A stretch of 34,724 nucleotides of DNA. It comes from an uncultured Bacteroidales bacterium. GTDB lineage: Bacteria; Bacteroidota; Bacteroidia; Bacteroidales; Paludibacteraceae. The DNA is taken from NCBI GenBank assembly GCA_934716995.1, contig CAKUYO010000022.1, positions 1 through 34,724 of the forward strand, read 5' to 3'. Positions 29,952 to 34,724 of the stretch are shown one piece after another. Below the pieces are notes generated by a model that had not been told where the DNA came from, did no database searches, and worked only from the letters and a program-made list of their open reading frames with translations. Position numbers and translations under genes: made by a program. Numbering within the stretch: the first letter of the stretch is position 1; each line of letters begins with the position of its first letter.

Positions 29952-30347
29952 ATGAAAAAAATTCTCTTTACCATACTATGCTGTTTGCCTGTCCTGTTCG
30001 TGCAGGCACAAACCGACCTTGTCAAGCAATGGATTACCGATGCCACTGCGCTGGGCGGCAGTCCCGTTGTGGAAGAGGAATCCGCCCGCTACAGCCGTAT
30101 CCGTATGGCGGACAGTTGCTATATCGAGGTGCAGAACTATGGCGACAGCATTCTCGTAGTGCAAACCGTCTGCGCCCCGGTCTGCTCCTCGTGCGCACAC
30201 ATATATAATAAGGAGTGGCAACTCCTTCGTGAGATGCGCCCTGCTAAAGAATGTATATTTCCCCTTGCCACTATCCGCAACGGACAACTCGTCTGGCAAG
30301 ACAACACCGCCCAAATCCTCGACGACGTGGAAAAAAAGCGCTTATAA
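29952..30347 (+). CDS. Secreted DUF3256-like small protein
   Basis: 131 aa. The signal peptide is residues 1-20 (MKKILFTILCCLPVLFVQAQ). The mature part contains SRIRMADSCYIEVQNYGDSILVVQTVCAPVCSSCAHIYNKEW. The VQTVCAPVCSS...YNKEW segment resembles the DUF3256 family of Bacteroidales, typically about 200 aa, so this would be a shortened member. It has four or five mature cysteines around CAPVCSSC. Function is unknown, and the assignment rests on pattern memory only. It starts four bp after ispF and is clearly in the same operon. The AT-rich repeat copy 3 follows. Confidence 0.72.
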   Translation: MKKILFTILCCLPVLFVQAQTDLVKQWITDATALGGSPVVEEESARYSRIRMADSCYIEVQNYGDSILVVQTVCAPVCSSCAHIYNKEWQLLREMRPAKECIFPLATIRNGQLVWQDNTAQILDDVEKKRL

Positions 30348-30353
30348 TGGCAC

Positions 30354-30440
30354 ATTAATGGTTAATTAATGGATCATTATATGTTTTCCAATACATTAAC
30401 GACTGATTAACGGAGTCATAATACGATTTTAATGGCTTTT
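30354..30440 (+). repeat. AT-rich dispersed repeat, copy 3
   Basis: ATTAATGGTTAATTAATGG, ATCATTATATGTT and ATTAACGACTGATTAACGG correspond in order to segments of copy 1. It ends about 28 bases before the shikimate kinase ATG. Confidence 0.6.
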
Positions 30441-30468
30441 TAATGGACATTTGTGGAGAATACCCAAA

Positions 30469-31026
30469 ATGGAACTTCCTGTTTATTTGATAGGTTATAT
30501 GGGTGCCGGCAAAACCACTGCAGGTCGCTTGCTTGCCGACAAGTTGGGTTGGCATTTCGTCAACTTGGACGATGCGTTTAAGGAGTTCTACGGGCTCAGC
30601 ACCGCCGATTATATCCGTACGTATGGTATGGACGCTTTCCGCCACAAGGAGAAAGACGTGGTGGAGGAACTCGCCGAATTGCCGATGGATCGGGTCATCT
30701 ATGCCACAGGGGGCGGTTACCCGTGCTGGGAGGACAATATGGATTGTCTCCACGAACTCGGCACCAGCATCTATATCCGTTGGCAGCCCGAACATCTCGC
30801 CAAGCGTCTTGCGCTTACCGACCTCAATGAACGCCCCGTCCTGCAAGGGCGCACCGAGGAGGAACTCCTGCAATTCATCACCCCGCATCTCGCTTCGCGC
30901 GAACCATTCTATTCGCAAGCCGACTATATCATCGAAGCCCCGTTGGGCGAGTGCGACGAACAAGCCGACGAGCGCATCGCCGACCACCTTTACCACCTCA
31001 TTCAGTCCCTTCGGGGCAAAGAGTAA
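30469..31026 (+). CDS. aroK: Shikimate kinase
   Basis: ATP-dependent 3-phosphorylation of shikimate in aromatic amino-acid synthesis; 185 aa. The P-loop is GYMGAGKTT (9-17). NLDDAFKE (Asp34/Asp35) and DAFRHKEKDVVEEL (Arg58) bind shikimate and ATP; ATGGGY is the GGG motif (81-83); ERPVLQGRT (Arg122) is the lid; SREPFYSQAD follows. An in-frame ATG six codons upstream (30451) exists, but ATG 30469 (MELPVYLIGYMGAGK) gives the normal two-to-three-residue lead into strand beta-1. Near the C-terminus an acidic stretch GECDEQADERIADHLYHL is present. Separated from the DUF3256-like gene by repeat copy 3. Confidence 0.92.
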   Translation: MELPVYLIGYMGAGKTTAGRLLADKLGWHFVNLDDAFKEFYGLSTADYIRTYGMDAFRHKEKDVVEELAELPMDRVIYATGGGYPCWEDNMDCLHELGTSIYIRWQPEHLAKRLALTDLNERPVLQGRTEEELLQFITPHLASREPFYSQADYIIEAPLGECDEQADERIADHLYHLIQSLRGKE

Positions 31027-31075
31027 ATATTAAAATAACAATAAAAATAATTCCCTATCCAGCGTATTGTTTTGT

Positions 31076-31108
31076 CGGGTGGATGTCGGGTGGATATCGG
31101 GTGGATGC
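31076..31108 (+). repeat. Three 11-bp tandem units (CGGGTGGATGT type), upstream of sufE
   Basis: CGGGTGGATGT, CGGGTGGATAT and CGGGTGGATGC. Same unit as at 18214-18257 upstream of ugd. The array ends 63 bp before the sufE ATG. Confidence 0.85.
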
Positions 31109-31171
31109 GCTTAGGATAGGCTCTTCTTGATACGATTATTTTTTAACAACAATTATACAAACATTCCTGTT

Positions 31172-31591
31172 ATGACTATCAACGAAATACAAGACGAAAT
31201 CATAGACGAGTTCTCCGCCTTTGATGATTGGATGGATCGCTATTCACTCCTCATTGAGTACGGCAACGGTCTTGAACCGTTCCCCGAAGCCGACCGCACC
31301 GAGCAGAACCTGATTGACGGTTGCCAGTCGAAAGTATGGTTCACGGCAGAGATACAAGACGGCAAAATCATCTACCACGGCGACTCGGATGCCATTCTCG
31401 TCAAAGGTATTGTGGCATTGCTCATTCATGTCTTGAGCGGTCATACCCCGCAAGAGATTATCGGTGCCGACCTCTATTTTATCGACCATATCAACCTCCG
31501 CGAGCACCTCTCCCCCACCCGCAGCAACGGTCTGGTGGCAATGCTCAAGCAAATGCGCCTCTACGCTCTCGCCTTTGCCGCAAAGAAATAA
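31172..31591 (+). CDS. sufE: SufE-family sulfur-acceptor protein
   Basis: Accepts sulfur from SufS cysteine desulfurase for Fe-S cluster assembly; 139 aa. The active-site cysteine is Cys51 in LIDGCQSKVWF, flanked by the family motif YLLLIEYG (YSLLIEYGNGLEPFPEADRTEQN). GDSDAILVKGIVALLIHVLSGHTPQEI and FIDHINLREHLSPTRSNGLVAMLKQM complete the match. I chose ATG 31172 (MTINEIQDEI) over an in-frame ATG at 31127, whose first 15 residues (MIRLFFNNNYTNIPV) have no family counterpart. No sufS or sufBCD genes are in the window. Confidence 0.92.
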   Translation: MTINEIQDEIIDEFSAFDDWMDRYSLLIEYGNGLEPFPEADRTEQNLIDGCQSKVWFTAEIQDGKIIYHGDSDAILVKGIVALLIHVLSGHTPQEIIGADLYFIDHINLREHLSPTRSNGLVAMLKQMRLYALAFAAKK

Positions 31592-31610
31592 ATGCAACTA
31601 TATACATACA

Positions 31611-31649
31611 AAAAAGCAGTCTGCCACAACCAAACAGACTGCTTTTTTT
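31611..31649. terminator. Bidirectional terminator between sufE and the DUF2752 gene
   Basis: AAAAAGCAGTCTG (31611-31623) and CAGACTGCTTTTT pair perfectly around an 11-base loop, with A- and T-tracts on both sides. Confidence 0.9.
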
Positions 31650-31670
31650 GTATCCTTGTCTTCCGTCCCG

Positions 31671-31934
31671 CTAATGGACTATATTTTGATACACCCCGTT
31701 CAATAGAAGGCACAACAGGACAATGCTCCACACTATATTAAGAGCCGTCCTTTGGCGGCAGTAGTATAAAACCGGTGTAAGGCATACGCCCGCCATCAAG
31801 GGTAACAAAGGCGGAAACATCTGCACGGAAGCCCACACTTCTCCCCTGCACAGCAGCACAACGGCTCTCTGGAACCCGCAAAACGGGCAACTGATACCCA
31901 GGAGTTGTTTCCACGCACAAGGGAGAAGTTGCAT
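31671..31934 (-). CDS. DUF2752 small membrane protein
   Basis: 87 aa with two hydrophobic helices (about residues 38-58 and 65-83). The DUF2752 signature is complete: GISCPFCGFQRAVVLLCRGE, with the paired cysteines at residues 16 and 19. Function is unknown; the cysteine pair suggests a redox or metal role (inference). It is the last gene of a four-gene minus-strand unit, starting 14 bp after the DUF4190 gene. The N-terminal part is short compared with many members; ATG 31934 is the only good start. A CFG-type motif (CPFCG) rather than CPGCG is a minor variation. Confidence 0.8.
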   Translation of the reverse strand: MQLLPCAWKQLLGISCPFCGFQRAVVLLCRGEVWASVQMFPPLLPLMAGVCLTPVLYYCRQRTALNIVWSIVLLCLLLNGVYQNIVH

Positions 31935-31948
31935 AGCATAGGGGAAAG

Positions 31949-32278
31949 TTAGAGCATATCGAACAGGTCGCCGCCGAACATATCAAACAAACTGAAGCCG
32001 GCAGCACCGATAATGCAAACTGCAATGATGTAATAAACAATGTAGATTGCGCCGAAGACGATACCGATGATGGACATAATCTTGCCGGCATTGAGCATAC
32101 CCGCACCGGTATATTGCTCGGGGTGGAGATTATACTCGGTAAGACCTTTCTTTGCAAGCACAACGCCTACAATACCGCAAACGAAGCCGACAAAGAAACA
32201 GCCGAACAACAACGAGCAGATTCCCAACACCAATGCTGCTACAGCATACGGTGCATTCTTTTTCTGAATTTCAGACAT
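31949..32278 (-). CDS. DUF4190-type membrane protein
   Basis: 109 aa. MSEIQKKNAPYAVAALVLGICSLLFGCFFVGFVCGIVGVVLAKKGL is the DUF4190 first helix-loop-helix unit. A second long hydrophobic stretch follows (IMSIIGIVFGAIYIVYYIIAVCIIGAAGFSLFDMFG). Function is unknown; members are small two- to three-helix membrane proteins. The real start is ATG 32278; a longer frame to 32422 would begin inside the preceding lipoprotein gene and encodes no family-like sequence. Gap to the upstream gene is 40 bp. Confidence 0.82.
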   Translation of the reverse strand: MSEIQKKNAPYAVAALVLGICSLLFGCFFVGFVCGIVGVVLAKKGLTEYNLHPEQYTGAGMLNAGKIMSIIGIVFGAIYIVYYIIAVCIIGAAGFSLFDMFGGDLFDML

Positions 32279-32318
32279 AATGGATAATTTTTTATTTAAG
32301 TGAAACAAAAAGTTGTGA

Positions 32319-33017
32319 TCAGAATCCCAAAGCACCCAAAGCCTCGTTGACGGCATCTTCATAATCGCCAACCGCCTCATTGAGTGCATCTTCATACGCA
32401 TCAGCCACTTCGTTAAGTGCATCTTCGTAGATGTCAGACAGACTGGAACTGCTTTTGCCGGAAGACTTCTCGGCGGGCTTCACCTCATTCAGTTCCATAT
32501 TGCTCAGACTGATACCGGCTACTTTGTCAAACAACGCACGTTTGGCTTTGTAGGACTTGTCGCCCGAATACTCCCACGCATCTTTTACCGATGCTTTCTC
32601 CGTAATGATGTCGTCAGAGGACAGCACGCTCTCTATCACACTCCCGTCCATCGACAGATCGTCTCCTATTTCCGACTCGTTGGCATCCAAATACGTGACA
32701 TTCAAATTGCCCATACGAGGCTCGAAGTACGTGGACTTGCGTGTGTCGGTACCCGGTATCCGGCTCCACGCCTTGGTATTCTGTACCGGTATCACTGCAC
32801 GCACATCCCATCTGTGATTTTCTGCATCTGCGCACACCAGCATTATTTTGACGGAATCCACATCAGCGGGAATGGTCAAAAGGTTTTTGTGTTTTCCCGA
32901 GAAAGTAACGGCATCAGCGGAAATCATCTTGGTCAGTTCTTCCTGTTTCTCTCCGCAAGAAGTCAGTCCTACTGCCAAACAAAGTGCCACAGCACCCAAG
33001 ATAAATTTTTGTTTCAT
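32319..33017 (-). CDS. Lipoprotein with C-terminal 11-residue repeats, function unknown
   Basis: 232 aa. The N-terminus MKQKFILGAVALCLAVGLTSC gives a lipobox (LTSC, Cys21). A mixed region (about 25-185) contains KISADAVTFSGKHKNLLTIPADVDSVKIMLV-like beta-rich sequence (visible as MISADAVTFSGKHKNLL). A Ser-rich linker (KSSGKSSSSLSD) leads to three consecutive 11-residue units, about residues 196-228, of consensus (x)YED-A-(L/V)-NE-hydrophobic. These are acidic amphipathic repeats. I cannot assign a family. The gene follows a 76-aa lipoprotein by 25 bp and precedes the DUF4190 gene by 40 bp on the same strand, so the four genes are probably one operon. Confidence 0.82.
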   Translation of the reverse strand: MKQKFILGAVALCLAVGLTSCGEKQEELTKMISADAVTFSGKHKNLLTIPADVDSVKIMLVCADAENHRWDVRAVIPVQNTKAWSRIPGTDTRKSTYFEPRMGNLNVTYLDANESEIGDDLSMDGSVIESVLSSDDIITEKASVKDAWEYSGDKSYKAKRALFDKVAGISLSNMELNEVKPAEKSSGKSSSSLSDIYEDALNEVADAYEDALNEAVGDYEDAVNEALGALGF

Positions 33018-33042
33018 AGTGATTGATTGTTAATTTATAAAG

Positions 33043-33273
33043 TTAGAAATCGGATAATTGCAACGATGCCTTGTAGATACGGAGAGCCTGCTCTTCGGTC
33101 AGTTCGTCTTCGTCTAATTTCTCCATTTTCTCTGCAATTTTCATGGCTTTTTCCGTGTTTCCCGCCTTGCAGGCTTTCTCATACTGCGAGACCAGTGACT
33201 CGGCAGAATTGCCACAAGAAGTGAAAGTCAAACTTGCGACCAAGGCAAGTGCAATGAAAGATAATTTTTTCAT
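33043..33273 (-). CDS. Small lipoprotein, function unknown
   Basis: 76 aa. MKKLSFIALALVASLTFTSCG shows a lipobox with Cys20. The mature 56 residues are an acidic/Lys-rich helical peptide (SLVSQYEKACKAGNTEKAMKIAEKMEKLDEDELTEEQALRIYKASLQL). No family is recognised with confidence. It is first in the four-gene minus-strand unit, with a near-consensus promoter about 50 bp upstream. The predicted helical mature part resembles short coiled or TPR-like helices. Confidence 0.8.
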   Translation of the reverse strand: MKKLSFIALALVASLTFTSCGNSAESLVSQYEKACKAGNTEKAMKIAEKMEKLDEDELTEEQALRIYKASLQLSDF

Positions 33274-33323
33274 TTTGTTTTGTTTTTAAGGGTTAATTAT
33301 GTTTATTGGTTTGTTTCTGCGTG

Positions 33324-33355
33324 CAAAGGTAGCAGTTTTGTATGGTGTACACAAA
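33324..33355 (-). promoter_or_regulatory. Promoter of the lipoprotein operon
   Basis: Minus strand: -33 TTTG (33352-33355), 20 bases, -7 TACCTTTG (33324-33331). Predicted leader about 45 nt to the ATG at 33273. Confidence 0.8.
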
Positions 33356-33446
33356 GTCCTTTTTAGTCCTTTTGCTATCACGTAAAAATAAGCCACTGAT
33401 TATCAATGATGTTTAGATAGCCCTATACACTTTGCGCCATAATAGA

Positions 33447-33519
33447 CACAAAAAAACTGCTTCTGCGTTTTTTAACGGGGGTTATAGCAAATACCCAAGA
33501 CGATAAACACAGAAGCAGT
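33447..33519 (-). terminator. Intrinsic terminator with a small ORF in its stem
   Basis: Minus strand: ACTGCTTCTG (33519-33510) pairs perfectly with CAGAAGCAGT (33465-33456), followed by seven T. The loop is 44 nt and contains a further GGGTAT/ATAACCC-type stem. The 18-codon ORF lies across the first arm and the loop. Confidence 0.75.
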
Positions 33520-33660
33520 AGCACGCATAAACGTACTAACAACACTGCCAATTCATCGTCTTTCAGATAATTTGCCAGATTTCCGTTAACGAAACCGGTA
33601 GGTCGGTATAATATAAATATGTACTAACTGCCGTTACAGTTAATAATTCTTCAGCAAGAA
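33450..33660 (-). ncRNA. Candidate structured RNA or attenuator leader
   Basis: Bounded by a promoter-like site and a strong intrinsic terminator. The 5' half has ATTCTT-GCTG-AAGAAT and AACTG/CAGTT hairpins. AAGACGAT (minus strand, 33562-33555) can pair with ATCGTCTT (33504-33497), which lies in the terminator loop, offering a competing fold. No Rfam family recognised. It contains the 18-codon ORF. Confidence 0.45.
33472..33528 (-). CDS. 18-codon ORF, possible leader peptide
   Basis: ATG at 33528 to TAA at 33472: MRATASVFIVLGICYNPR. Codons 4-7 form the 5' arm of the terminator and the stop lies in its loop. The peptide is hydrophobic in the middle (VFIVLGI), with basic residues at both ends. 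No homology is known to me. Whether it is translated, as a regulatory leader or a genuine small protein, cannot be decided from the sequence. See the transcription-unit finding. Confidence 0.4.
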   Translation of the reverse strand: MRATASVFIVLGICYNPR

Positions 33661-33666
33661 TCGCTG

Positions 33667-33697
33667 CAAAGGTGTGCAAAATAATTACATACACAAA
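33667..33697 (-). promoter_or_regulatory. Possible promoter of the 33.5-kb RNA unit
   Basis: Minus strand: -33 TTTG (33694-33697), 19 bases, CACCTTTG (33667-33674); the first base of the -7 box differs from TAnnTTTG. With the terminator at 33447-33519 it would give an RNA of about 210 nt. Confidence 0.5.
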
Positions 33698-33754
33698 TGT
33701 TAATGGCACTTTTCAAAAAAAATTATACACATAATGCATAAAGAATGCATAATA

Positions 33755-33828
33755 TGCATAAAAATATCGCTTAACACCCTTATAAAATTCCATTCTTTCT
33801 ACGTCCTTTCTACGTCTTTTCTACGTAA
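33755..33828 (-). repeat. Dispersed 11-bp-triplet repeat, copy 3 (inverted)
   Basis: The minus strand reads TT plus the three ACGTAGAAAAG-type units, a 15-nt spacer, GGGTGTTAAGC and TTTTTATGCA. It lies between the mutB terminator and the possible promoter at 33667-33697. Confidence 0.85.
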
Positions 33829-33874
33829 TCGGTATTATGGAGTATATGAGTTGCATATTCGGTTTTTTATGCAT

Positions 33875-33907
33875 AAAAAAGCCGTCCGACAAAGATTGTC
33901 GGACGGC
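33875..33907 (-). terminator. Terminator of the methylmalonyl-CoA mutase gene
   Basis: GCCGTCCGACA (33881-33891) pairs perfectly with TGTCGGACGGC (33897-33907) around a five-base loop. The minus-strand continuation is TTTTTT. It lies 27 bp past the stop. Confidence 0.9.
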
Positions 33908-33933
33908 TCGAATAAACCTATAGACTTATCTTA

Positions 33934-34724
33934 TTATTCAGCCATCAGGAGTTCCATAATGGTGCAAGCGGACTTCGCCACGTTGGTACCGGGACCGAAG
34001 ATAGCCGCCACACCCGCTTTGTAGAGGAAGTCGTAGTCCTGCGCGGGGATAACACCGCCGGCGATGACCATAATGTCAGGGCGACCGAGTTTCTTCAACT
34101 CCTCAATCACTTGCGGAATGAGGGTCTTGTGCCCTGCAGCCAAAGAGGAAACACCCAGCACGTGAACGTCGTTCTCAACGGCTTGCTTGGCAGCTTCGGC
34201 AGGAGTTTGGAACAACGGTCCCATATCCACATCGAAGCCGCAGTCGGCATAACCGGTAGCCACCACTTTGGCACCACGGTCGTGACCGTCCTGACCCATC
34301 TTGGCAATCATAATACGAGGTTGACGGCCTTCTTTCTTCGCGAAGGCTGCAGTGAGTTGTTGAGCACGCTCAAAATCACTGTCATTCTTTGTTCCTGCTG
34401 CGTACACGCCTGAAATAGTTCTAATAGTTGCTTTATAACGTCCTACCACTTTCTCGCAAGCATCGGATATTTCACCTAAACTTGCGCGCAAACCTGCTGC
34501 TTTGACAGCCAAATCAAGCAGATTGTGCGAGCATTTCTTGCCATCCGCCCATTCTTGAACGGTAGCAGTAATCTCTGCCAATGCCTCTTGCACGGCTTTT
34601 TCATCACGGTTGGCACGCAGTTCTTTGAGACGAGCCACCTGCTCCTCACGTACAGCGGTATTATCAATCTCGAGAATATCGATCGGATCCTCGTGCTCAA
34701 GGCGATACTCGTTCACACCGATAA
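33934..34724 (-). CDS. mutB: Methylmalonyl-CoA mutase large subunit, 3' part (5' end off the window)
   Basis: Adenosylcobalamin-dependent isomerisation of succinyl-CoA and methylmalonyl-CoA, on the propionate pathway. The C-terminal 260-odd residues are visible. IxGVNEYRLEHEDPIDILEIDN is the end of the substrate-binding domain, followed by a helical linker. The B12-binding domain begins at about PRIMIAKMGQDGHDRGAKVVATGYADCGFDVDMGP, with the DxHxxG motif (DGHDRG) that supplies the lower axial His. LGVSSLAAGHKTLIPQVIEELKKLGRPDIMVIAGGVIP and the end TIMELLMAE complete it. The frame is open through base 34724 (GTG at the first M is an internal Val of IGVNEYR), so about 450 upstream residues are missing. 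Gene order upstream is unknown. Confidence 0.94.
   Translation of the reverse strand, partial: IGVNEYRLEHEDPIDILEIDNTAVREEQVARLKELRANRDEKAVQEALAEITATVQEWADGKKCSHNLLDLAVKAAGLRASLGEISDACEKVVGRYKATIRTISGVYAAGTKNDSDFERAQQLTAAFAKKEGRQPRIMIAKMGQDGHDRGAKVVATGYADCGFDVDMGPLFQTPAEAAKQAVENDVHVLGVSSLAAGHKTLIPQVIEELKKLGRPDIMVIAGGVIPAQDYDFLYKAGVAAIFGPGTNVAKSACTIMELLMAE

Larger units (their letters stand above)
33356..33933. other. Long intergenic region, 578 bp
   Basis: Besides the candidate RNA unit, repeat copy 3 and the mutB terminator, I see an 18-bp AT-rich palindrome (TTTTTTATGCATAAAAAA, 33863-33880) and ATGCATA-rich runs at 33732-33760. No other gene is supported. Confidence 0.55.

Noticed and set aside
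31127..31171. 15-residue N-terminal extension of SufE
   Set aside because: Sequence has no counterpart in the family; the ATG at 31172 places the active-site Cys at residue 51 as in E. coli SufE.
33560..33620. Possible tRNA from the AACCGGT/TTTCG-like segment
   Set aside because: No acceptor stem, anticodon loop or T-loop arrangement could be built.

Overview
The window looks like a chromosomal segment of a Bacteroidales bacterium (phylum Bacteroidota). The evidence is the type IX secretion pair PorU/PorV, proteins largely confined to the phylum (DUF2851, DUF3256-like, DUF2723, a 29-residue COX24-type basic protein), a methylmalonyl-CoA mutase gene, several promoters of the Bacteroidota type (TTTG, about 20 bases, TAnnTTTG), and starts without Shine-Dalgarno sequences. 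I see no prophage, insertion sequence, CRISPR array, tRNA or rRNA. The family or genus cannot be assigned from the sequence alone.

Layout. 1-9.9 kb: the 3' part of valS, a PIF1/RecD-like helicase with HRDC and HTH ends, a large-subunit-type pseudouridine synthase with a repetitive basic N-terminus, the yceD-rpmF pair, and the HU / 29-aa basic protein / RNase G cluster. 10-16.4 kb: an unknown small gene coupled to mutY, a CobW-type GTPase with a His-rich loop, and a 1061-aa DUF2723 membrane protein. 16.6-21.5 kb: two nucleotide-sugar dehydrogenases (a UDP-HexNAc type and a UDP-glucose type), then a convergent long-chain acyl-CoA ligase. 21.5-24 kb: a DUF2851 gene and a DMT/EamA transporter. 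24.1-31.6 kb: a plus-strand block of an FAH-like protein, porU, porV, ispF, a DUF3256-like secreted protein, aroK and sufE. 31.7-33.3 kb: a four-gene minus-strand operon of two lipoproteins, a DUF4190 protein and a DUF2752 protein. 33.9 kb to the right edge: the 3' part of the large subunit of methylmalonyl-CoA mutase.

How the genes relate. Most are housekeeping genes (translation, RNA decay, base-excision repair, isoprenoid and shikimate precursors, Fe-S assembly). They surround an envelope theme: PorU and PorV process and carry T9SS cargo at the outer membrane, the two dehydrogenases make uronic-acid sugar nucleotides for surface glycans, and the DUF2723 protein is a candidate membrane glycosyltransferase.

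The unusual material is mainly intergenic. (i) One compound repeat occurs three times, each with three 11-bp units (ACGTAGAAAAG type), a GGG...TTAAGC core and a TTTTTATGCA-like end. (ii) A different 11-bp unit (CGGGTGGATGT) is tandem upstream of both ugd and sufE. (iii) An AT-rich dispersed repeat has three copies. (iv) Seven-bp arrays occur, one filling the whole gap between two genes. (v) A G-quadruplex-capable inverted repeat lies near 10 kb. (vi) A roughly 210-nt minus-strand transcription unit near 33.5 kb holds an 18-codon ORF whose codons form one arm of an intrinsic terminator. (vii) Two divergent promoters overlap so that each -33 box lies inside the other promoter. All of these come from reading the sequence by eye; no alignment, folding or database search was run.
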